A stretch of 64,000 bases of DNA, taken from contig OZ020317.1 in the NCBI GenBank assembly GCA_963971305.1, positions 18,494,001-18,558,000 on the forward strand, in the 5' to 3' direction. The notes beneath the pieces were generated by a model that worked only from the letters and a program-made list of their open reading frames with translations, ran no database searches and had not been told where the DNA came from. Positions 58,301-64,000 of the stretch are shown one piece after another. Position 1 is the first letter of the stretch; every line of letters begins with the position of its first letter. Both the position numbers and the translations under genes were made by a program. The stretch is from Arcuatula senhousia (Eukaryota; Mollusca; Bivalvia; Mytilida; Mytilidae).

Positions 58301-61300
58301 CGCACGGAAAACTCCATAATTAATCTTGTGTAGCACACTGATCTAAATTTTCTTTCCATTTCAAATTAAAGCTGGTTCAGTTTACATAATGAATAAGTCC
58401 GTTGAACATAATGGAATTATTTCATACTTACAACGATGCAAGATTGACATTGGTTGCAAAGATTTCTTTTGGTAGATAAGATATCATGTTCTCGCTCAAA
58501 TCTCTAAAAATATTGTCATTAATTATACTTCATTAGATTTTTTCTTAACAAATTGTAATTAAACAATTCACTCTATTCTATAATTTTTTTCAAGCCACGA
58601 AGATAAATTATCACCCTTGTGGATGATAATTCTTAATTTATCACCCTCGCAATCACCCTTTCATGTGCCGAGCTCGTGAACCGCCTCTATTTGACATGCC
58701 TTATCATTTGTATAGTTGATAGTATTTAAATGCAACAATATTTTGTGCAAACTTATTTTAACAAATAAACTCTGTTTATGGGCTTTTTGTGACTGTCGCG
58801 TGCCATAAAATACTAATTAATTTATCTACTAACACAAACGACAAATCAGACTATTTTTTTCCTAAAGTTATTTTATAAGGCAACATTTAATTTTATTTAA
58901 AGGAAAACAAATAAAAAGATATAAAATTCCGTACGTAAATGCACTTTATTGATTCAGTATAATAAATTAGATAACATATAGCTGAGAGGGTGATAGAGTG
59001 GATCGCTACCCTTCGATAAGACTTTGTCAATCTTGGCTGCGCCTCAGTTGACAATACATTTTTCAAGGTATCAATCTATTCTATCATCCTCTCACCTATA
59101 TTTCATTTACATAATATACATGTACCACTAAACTCAAAATTGTTTTGTATCTTCAATGGGTTTATATTCCTATCAAAGTTTCCTTTAAACGTAGATAAAT
59201 TAAAAGAAGCTTTATTTTATGTCAGGTTTTGTGTAAATTTTAACATTTTTTGTAGAACCATGGGTGTAATATTGCAATAAAAATATCAATGTCTTTCGAA
59301 AATGCTGCCAAAATGTCAAAAAAGTATGGCGACGTACACTAAGTTCAGTCAAATTGTCATTGAGTGGCTAGTTCTAAAAACCATTGTTCACCAAAATATT
59401 TTCAGTAACGGACTGGTCAGCAGAGAGTTAGATTTACTAAAACCTAGCAGGATGGGTTGCGATAAGACCCCTTTTCAGCCTACCATGAAGGTCAAAAATA
59501 AAATTAGATAAATTCTACCACAAAATGTCTTGTTGGAAAGGTAAATGTTTATATTTGTTGAAAATAATCGTCTGTAGTTTAAAAGTTACTTGTACTTTTT
59601 GGTAAATGGTACATTAAATGAACCACCTAAAATGATTTTAACATTATGTCAATGGAAAAGTGTTCAAATCGAGTGATATATATCCTTCCCGGAAGTACAG
59701 CCTAGCACGCGGAACCAGCTCCATATTTTGTTCAAAAACTTGTATTACTAAAACACCTCTTGGGTGAAAGTTTCAAGCTGGTTCCGCGTGCAAACCATAC
59801 TGAAAAATTAAAAAGACTATAACTTTTAACCTCGTAGTCAGTAGTTTCAAAATATTCAAAATATCTGGCTTTTCTTTGTTTTTCTTAAGAATAGTCACTA
59901 TTTTTAATTCAAAATTGTTATTCAAAGTAAAGTTGATATACCAGCAACCTGTAATAGAATTGGCAAACACTGTTTTCAAGTATATTAGAAAATTTTAAGT
60001 ATCGAAGGTCCACCGTGAAATATTCCTTACTTAAAGATGAAATTTTCATTCAAAATTGGTCCATTTTGAACACGATTTTCCAACTTGTGTGTATGGAAAA
60101 GTAATAAAGAGTATCCTTGCATAACAGTACAACCATTTGGCTAATAAATAAGGCACAAAGTAACAGGTTTGGAAATACTTATTATTTTTTGCCTCTAGAT
60201 GGGCCAAAATAGGGCCTTATCGCAACCCATCCTTTGGCCCGAAATTTCAACTTGTTATAAACTTTCTGAAACTGTTGCTAAATATGTTTTGAAATGTTGT
60301 ATTTTAAGGAATAATATAGTAACATAATTAACTAGTTTTAAAATATTCAGTAGCTAGAGGAAAACTAGGCTAGAAATTATGCGATTTGATGATTTATTTC
60401 TTATTTTTGGCAATTTAAAAAAAAAATGCCGAGATAGGAATTAAAATATTGTACGGAAAACGAGTGCAAGGAAATTAGATTTATATTTTGAGGCAAAAAG
60501 TTAGAACATTTGCAAGGTTATAAAAAGTGCTCCATAACAATACAAATTAGTACACTGTTAATATGAGGCAGGTTTAACCTGTGACGCTCCCGAAGTTACA
60601 ACGTATCTTTAAATATTTTTCATGCTGAAATTTTAAAATGTTTATGAAGCAATTAGTATTCGAAAATAAAAAAAATACTAGCTTTTCTCCCGCCAGATCA
60701 AGATCCTGTGTGCGCTTAATGGTGTTCGAAATTTTCAAATAAATTAGCGTTAAAAAGACGCTGAAAGTTTGGGAAAAACAAGCGTGAAAAACAGATTCTT
60801 GAAGGAAAATTCAGCTCATAGTACAACTAAATTGTTGATATTTCTATCATTATAGCACCCTTTAGGAGCGTTTTACAACTTTCTTTTAATGTGATATCAA
60901 GACATATCTTCAAAAGAAAAGTTTTGATTTAAGCAGTAATGTTTTTTTATTAAGCAACGGAAATAGTAGCATAGTTATCGAACGATATATATACAGATTA
61001 TATGTTGGTGCATTATCTCTGTGATGTTCTTTTTTTTTGTATTTGGTTTTGCTTAATCATCTTTGAGATTCTGATACTTTTATGATTACTGCTTACGATT
61101 TTTATATTTATCAGAAAAAAAACTTACAGCCATTTGAGCTCAATATTCCCAGCAAAGATTTCAACGGGAAGAGTTTCAATCATGTTGTTGGCCAGTAACC
61201 TAGAAGATACATTTTGTACTTAGAAAATATAGTTTGCATTTAATTTTCCAAATGGAAATACATGTAGCCGTCAAAGAATATCTCCTTTAAAACATTGTTG

Positions 61301-63401
61301 AAATCTTGTATATTACATGTTAGTTTTCTATTGTAATTTTGACAAAAAGGACTTTCTCGCGTGTTTGTAATAGAGTTAAGAAGTTACCAACCCTATTCTA
61401 GTAGAATCATCCAGATATTTCGTTTACCTTATGGAACAACTATTTGGTTTTTATGTTGAATTATGGTGGAACTTGAAATAAAAAAGACATGAGAGTTCTT
61501 TGGGTTCAGTAGACGAAAAAAAAAATTAAATGTGTCTTTAAAAAATGTATTGCAATTTTTATTTTTTAAAAAATTATCAATAAACACCTTTTATAAAAAT
61601 TTTAACATTTTGAAACGATGTGAGTTTGTTTTCATGCACATTCAGGTAAATTAAGTTTCTCATTGAAAATTAAGGAATCAAAAACATCTAAATCTATTAA
61701 GATTTTGTTTTCATGCACATTCAGGTAAGTTAAGTTTGTCATTGAAAATTAAGGAATCAAAAACATCTAGATCTATTAAGATTTTGTTTTCATGAACATT
61801 CAGGTAAGTTAAGTTTGTCATTGAAAATTAAGGATTCAGGTAAGTTAAGTTTGTCATTGAAAATTAAGGAATCAAAAACATCTAGATCTATTAAGATTTT
61901 GTTTTCATGAACATTCAGGTAAGTTAAGTTTGTCATTGAAAATTAAGGAATCAAAAACATCTAAATCTATTAAGATAACATCGGAATTAGGTATCGTATT
62001 TTTTGTGCCTAGTATATATCCAATATTTCTGAAAATTAAAAAGACAAGAAGAAGAAGAAAGTACTTATAGCCTGCACCCAATAGGAATCAAATGGTCGCT
62101 CAGTTAACTCTGAAAACCTGATTCTTTCCCTTTCTTTTTATATCGATTTTTATGAAATTTAACATACCTACCTATCAGGCATGTGGCGAATTACATTGCA
62201 TTGTAATGCATTGAATTACCATTACTTTGAGAAAACTTGCATTGAATTACCATTACCATTACAAGGATTTCGAAATGAAATGCATTGAATTATCATTACT
62301 GTGGCTAAGTAATGCATTGAATTACAATAATTTAAAAGATTTTATCGTTTTTGTCAACGAAAATAACATAGAATTACTGAATGACGAATAGCATATTCTG
62401 TTGGGTAATTTGAAATTTATTTGCCAATTCAACTCTCTTGGTTCATGGTCAACTTTCTTCTGTTTAAGATTTACTCGTATACTGTATACATGATAAATAA
62501 AAATTAATAATCCAATTACATGTAATATGTTTAACTTGTTTTGACATTTTTATTACGATGTTTTACAAGAGTGTCAAAAGAAAATATTAATTCTTTTGTG
62601 TTTATATGGCTTCACTTTAATTTTTTTAGAACAATATGTTTCATGATTTCATTATTTCATAAACCTGCTATAAAATGTTGAACATTTTACTGACCTTTCT
62701 TCATTTTCACATTTAATAAGCAATGCAATGTAATTCATTTGTAATTCATGAATTACATGCATTTTTGAAAAAAAAAAGAAATGCATTGACTTACTATAAT
62801 TACATGTAATGCAAAAAATGGTGCATTACACATTACATTGAATTGCTTGAAAAATTGTAATGCATTGCAATGCATTACCGTAACACATTTGCATTACGCC
62901 ATGCCTGCTACCTATGGCACTTTTCTTCATACTTTTACTGTTTGATAACGTAAAGGAGCGATATAAATGGGGCTATGGTTAATTTGACATTAAAAGGCAG
63001 GATGAAAACAAAAATCAGAAAATAAAAATGCTGGAAAATTAGTCTCGTATTGTATTGATGTAACACTGGTCTAAATTTGCTTTCCATTTTAAAAGTTAAA
63101 AGCTGGTTCAGTAGGCGACACATAATAAAAAACTATTTCGATTTATCTATTTTAGACTTGTAATAATTAGTTTTACTGAAAACAAATGCATTAATGTATT
63201 GTTTGCCAAGTAAAACAAACGCAGAAATGTTTTGGAGAAATCACAATTCTCTAGATCTCAGAAACAGAAAAATTGACAGACATGACATGAATAAGTCCAT
63301 TGAACAATATAGAAATGTTTCATACTTACAAATTTTCAAGATTAACATTGACAGCAAAGATATCTTTTGGTAAATAGGATATCATGTTCCCACTCAAATC
63401 T
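49194..63401 (-). CDS. Leucine-rich-repeat transmembrane receptor gene, partial
   Basis: Exons in transcription order: 63,401-63,330, 61,199-61,128, 58,503-58,432 (each 72 bases, one 24-residue LRR), 55,290-55,222 (69 bases, one LRR), LRR C-terminal cap ending at 54,446, linker 54,269-54,126, transmembrane exon 49,336-49,194. Each LRR exon has the same phase, so exons can be duplicated without breaking the frame, and cap, linker and membrane exon also join in phase. Architecture: extracellular LRRs, cysteine cap, Ser/Thr- and Cys-containing linker, one membrane span, then a Lys-containing juxtamembrane segment. This suits an innate-immune or adhesion receptor at the cell surface. Upstream exons lie beyond 64,000; the cytoplasmic domain was not found, so a Toll-like receptor cannot be claimed. 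One more LRR exon may be missed before the cap. Confidence 0.68.
49490..49729. mobile_element. 240-bp MITE, TA flanked
   Basis: Ends CCGTATAGCGGGTTATTATC and, reverse complemented, CCGTATGCGGGTTATTTTCG, with TA on each side. The interior repeats attttcgcgg. Lies in the LRR gene intron upstream of the membrane exon. Confidence 0.8.
50295..50342 (-). ncRNA. Hammerhead-like motif, GAGG family
   Basis: Minus strand: core CTGATGA, stem II GAGG / CCTT with loop TTACT, GAAA, palindromic stem III TATCGATA, then TA before CAGC. Stem I (GCT / AGC) has a mismatch at the core. Best core of the three copies. In an LRR intron. Confidence 0.5.
50453..51751. mobile_element. 1.3-kb Tc1/mariner-type non-autonomous element
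   Basis: Ends CAGTAAAAGTGTATAACTAG and, reverse complemented, CAGTAAAAGAGTATATTTTG, flanked by TA at 50,451-50,452 and 51,752-51,753. Subterminal gaattatgcataatta-type palindromes occur at both ends. No transposase; the minus-strand frames inside are short and lack a DDE core. Confidence 0.75.
51755..52318. other. Gene-free intronic stretch
   Basis: AT-rich LRR intron sequence; no recognised element. Confidence 0.45.
52305..52375. repeat. Perfect-core hairpin upstream of the retrozyme array
   Basis: aataatccgcg and cgcggattata face each other across one base. The arms extend outward through tgcacat / atgtgca and A/T runs to atgaaaa / ttttgtcat. It abuts the first retrozyme unit. Confidence 0.75.
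52412..52455 (+). ncRNA. Type I hammerhead ribozyme, unit 1
   Basis: Stem I GCGCCT / AGGCGT, core CTGATGA, stem II GTC / GAC with loop TTGAATA, GAAA, stem III CGCGCG, predicted cleavage after GTC at 52,449. All conserved core bases are present. Confidence 0.88.
52770..52813 (+). ncRNA. Type I hammerhead ribozyme, unit 2
   Basis: As unit 1; the cleavage triplet is GTT instead of GTC, still of the permitted UH type. Confidence 0.85.
53128..53171 (+). ncRNA. Type I hammerhead ribozyme, unit 3
   Basis: Identical in core, stems and triplet to unit 1. Confidence 0.88.
53486..53529 (+). ncRNA. Type I hammerhead ribozyme, unit 4
   Basis: As unit 1, with AAGCGT in place of AGGCGT, which weakens stem I by one pair. 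Confidence 0.82.
54126..54269 (-). CDS. Ectodomain linker exon of the LRR gene
   Basis: 144 bases, reading TERLTIYNTSHDAKGCACPE then an acidic, Ser/Thr-containing stretch. Acceptor ATATTCAG, donor GTAAGTAAA. Phase 1 in and out, joining the cap (codon GAT) and the membrane exon (codon CAA). Confidence 0.6.
54446..54590 (-). CDS. LRR C-terminal cap exon
   Basis: Reads SFNCNCMEKNIYQLI, then VKCKG and ANLCTG: the CxC...C...C spacing of an LRRCT cap. Donor GTATTTT at 54,445. The 5' border is uncertain: acceptor ATTCAAG near 54,591 keeps the frame with exon d, whereas CTTCTAG near 54,613 does not. Confidence 0.55.
54600..55220. other. Gene-free intron of the LRR gene
   Basis: No recognised element. 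A duplicated ataacaataattaacg / ataacaataattgac word lies at 54,634 and 54,700. Confidence 0.4.
55222..55290 (-). CDS. LRR exon d, 23 residues
   Basis: 69 bases, reading KLHENPIETFYNGTFDTSI then LTLL. One codon shorter than the others but same phase. Donor GTAAGTTT; acceptor CATTGAAG lacks a strong pyrimidine tract. Confidence 0.6.
55300..56045. other. Gene-free intron of the LRR gene
   Basis: AT-rich; frames at 55,691-56,066 on both strands overlap each other and lack domains. 55,900-56,045 (cagagacaaaaccagtaaat) may be the outer part of the adjacent PLE 3' region. Confidence 0.4.
56046..56560 (-). mobile_element. PLE C-terminal and 3' fragment
   Basis: Minus strand: LYDKRDDFNFPIVNF near 56,470, then LLTKGYVSSWLLSSLKNFYG and YGISISQMNANFG, then the 3' region (gtgtgctatacttagtggga; cggagttcactttagttcgc). 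Collinear with the PLE at 16.4-17.8 kb, with frameshifts. Same strand as the host LRR gene. Confidence 0.7.
56600..58430. other. Gene-free intron of the LRR gene
   Basis: AT-rich. 58,330-58,430 is homologous to 63,055-63,320 (aaagctggttcagt; gaataagtcc.ttgaaca; ttcatacttaca), i.e. intron flank duplicated together with the LRR exons. Confidence 0.45.
58432..58503 (-). CDS. LRR exon c
   Basis: 72 bases, reading DLSENMISYLPKEIFATNV then NLASL; only a few residues differ from exon a. Acceptor TTTTTAG, donor GTAAGTATG. Confidence 0.7.
58980..59096. repeat. Small foldback
   Basis: gctgagagggtgatagagtg near 58,981 pairs with ctattctatcatcctctcac near 59,076. The centre holds gacaatac / tgtcaatc words. 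Confidence 0.5.
59449..60233. mobile_element. 785-bp foldback element
   Basis: Ends AGGATGGGTTGCGATAAG and its complement CTTATCGCAACCCATCCT, 18 of 18 matching. A second, inner inverted pair, gcacgcggaaccagct (59,705) and agctggttccgcgtgc (59,776), is nested within. No clear target duplication and no transposase; the 69-aa plus frame near the left end is fortuitous. Confidence 0.65.
60240..61125. other. Gene-free intron of the LRR gene
   Basis: 60,560-60,650 shares atgaggcaggt and ttttaaaatgtttat with 40,945-41,035. Otherwise nothing recognised. Confidence 0.4.
61128..61199 (-). CDS. LRR exon b
   Basis: 72 bases, reading LLANNMIETLPVEIFAGNI then ELKWL. Acceptor CTTCTAG, donor GTAAGTTT. Same phase as exons a and c. 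Confidence 0.7.
61628..61975 (+). repeat. ~78-bp tandem repeat, about 4.5 units
   Basis: ttttcatgcacattcaggta, ttgtcattgaaaattaagga and aaacatctagatctattaag recur with a 78-base period; one unit is internally shortened to ~36 bases. Intronic. Confidence 0.9.
62176..62907. mobile_element. 732-bp hAT-type MITE, 8-bp duplication CTACCTAT
   Basis: CTACCTAT lies at 62,168-62,175 and 62,908-62,915. The element begins CAGGCATGTGGCG and ends with the complement of CAGGCATGGCG. Subterminal regions are rich in attaccattac / gtaatgcattg words in inverted order. An eight-base duplication and CA..TG ends fit the hAT superfamily. No coding frame. In an LRR intron. Confidence 0.85.
63330..63401 (-). CDS. 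LRR exon a
   Basis: 72 bases, reading DLSGNMISYLPKDIFAVNV then NLENL, with the LxLSxN and LPxxIF pattern of an extracellular LRR. Acceptor TTTTTAG, donor GTAAGTATG. Its flanking intron matches that of exon c, evidence of exon duplication. Confidence 0.7.
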
Positions 63402-63409
63402 CTAAAAAT

Positions 63410-63785
63410 ATTGTCATATATTATACTTCACATATATTTCCTGAAAATGGATTGGTTAAGAGGAGGGTGATATTTAGATATAACACACCTCTGTCAAATA
63501 TATCATCCTTCACGTCATTCACGGTACTGGGCGTAACAGTATGAAAGATGTTCGGTATAATATAACACACACTGCTTGTTGCAGTGGGTGTTTCACCGGA
63601 ATATCTTTAAATATATCACCCCGACTGCGTCTCGGGGTAATATATTTTGGCGTAACACCCTCTATTACAGGCAGTATGTGTATGATGTACCCTTATACCA
63701 CACATTTACTTTACATTTTTTTTGTATCTACAATGTATTTTCATTCCAAACTAGGTTTCTTTAAAACGAAAATATATTAAAAGAT
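63410..63785. other. Intron with small inverted segments
   Basis: 63,475-63,660 holds paired words (ataacacac; gggtgtttcacc; ggcgtaacaccc) that may form a decayed foldback. The two overlapping plus-strand frames are not genes. Confidence 0.4.
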
Positions 63786-63824
63786 ATAAATACCAAAATG
63801 GGTATAAAAACGGTTAATTTGGTT

Positions 63825-63869
63825 ATGCTGTATAACGATAGTTCAAGGAGTAACCTCTCATCAGCAGCA
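63825..63869 (-). ncRNA. Hammerhead-like motif, GAGG family
   Basis: Minus strand: stem I GCTG / CAGC perfect, core CTGATGA, stem II GAGG / CCTT with loop TTACT, but GAAC instead of GAAA. Probably inactive. Flanks match 50.3 kb (acggttaatttggtta; caaggagtaacctctcatca). Confidence 0.45.
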
Positions 63870-64000
63870 TTTGAGTTAAAACATTGAAAGGTCAACATAA
63901 AAATGTATTGAATGAAAAGTACTCGAAGCCAAAAGGTTCGAACACGGAAGCCAAACTCAGCACCAAGGATATCGACCATGTGCTGTACAAGGAGATAACT

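Noticed and set aside
49194..63401. Calling the LRR gene a Toll-like receptor
   Set aside because: No TIR domain was found; LRR, cap and membrane span alone fit many receptor families.

Overview
The window is nuclear DNA from a eukaryote, most likely a marine bivalve of the mussel (Mytilus) type. This is inferred from the AT-rich base composition, intron-rich genes with canonical GT/AG sites, the abundance of Penelope-like 3' ends, short tailed SINE-like repeats, and hammerhead-ribozyme repeats of the kind known from bivalve retrozymes. There are no operons, rRNA genes or CRISPR arrays, and I recognise no tRNA gene. Most open frames in the window are chance or repeat-derived.

1-8.5 kb (minus strand): one uninterrupted 12-coding-exon gene encoding a 601-aa KDZ-type (Kyakuja-Dileera-Zisupton) transposase-like protein. 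It has a cysteine cluster and a candidate DDE triad. A poly(A) signal follows the stop, and an upstream noncoding exon starts near a YY1-like ATGGCGCC motif. 8.5-15 kb: repeats, including a 437-bp foldback whose two arms each carry a hammerhead-like motif. 15-29.6 kb: SINE-like elements, foldback hairpins and at least three diverged copies of a larger block. A 5'-truncated Penelope-like element (PLE) here was interrupted twice, by a SINE-like insert (7-bp TSD) and by a Tc1/mariner-type MITE (TA TSD). Removing either insert with one TSD copy restores the PLE frame across that junction. 28.3-32.1 kb: a 27-bp minisatellite split by a 1.5-kb foldback element.

33,160-44,276: an 11.1-kb PIF/Harbinger transposon with matching termini and a TAA duplication. 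It contains a HARBI1-like transposase broken by one homopolymer frameshift, a decayed MADF-like accessory gene, and nested inserts including a piggyBac-type MITE (TTAA).

45-54 kb: retrozyme-like sequences. A tandem array of 358-bp units (52.4-53.8 kb) has a complete type I hammerhead ribozyme in four units. There is also an inverted dimer at 45 kb and a decayed monomer at 47.5 kb. Three further hammerhead-like families occur elsewhere in the window.

49-64 kb (minus strand): the 3' part of a leucine-rich-repeat membrane receptor gene. Four LRR exons, an LRR C-terminal cap, an ectodomain linker and a transmembrane exon are joined by compatible phases; the gene continues past the window edge. 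Its introns hold the retrozyme array, two TA-type MITEs, a hAT-type MITE with a perfect 8-bp TSD and other foldbacks. The two unbroken genes (KDZ and LRR) share the window with many repeat families but have no evident joint pathway.
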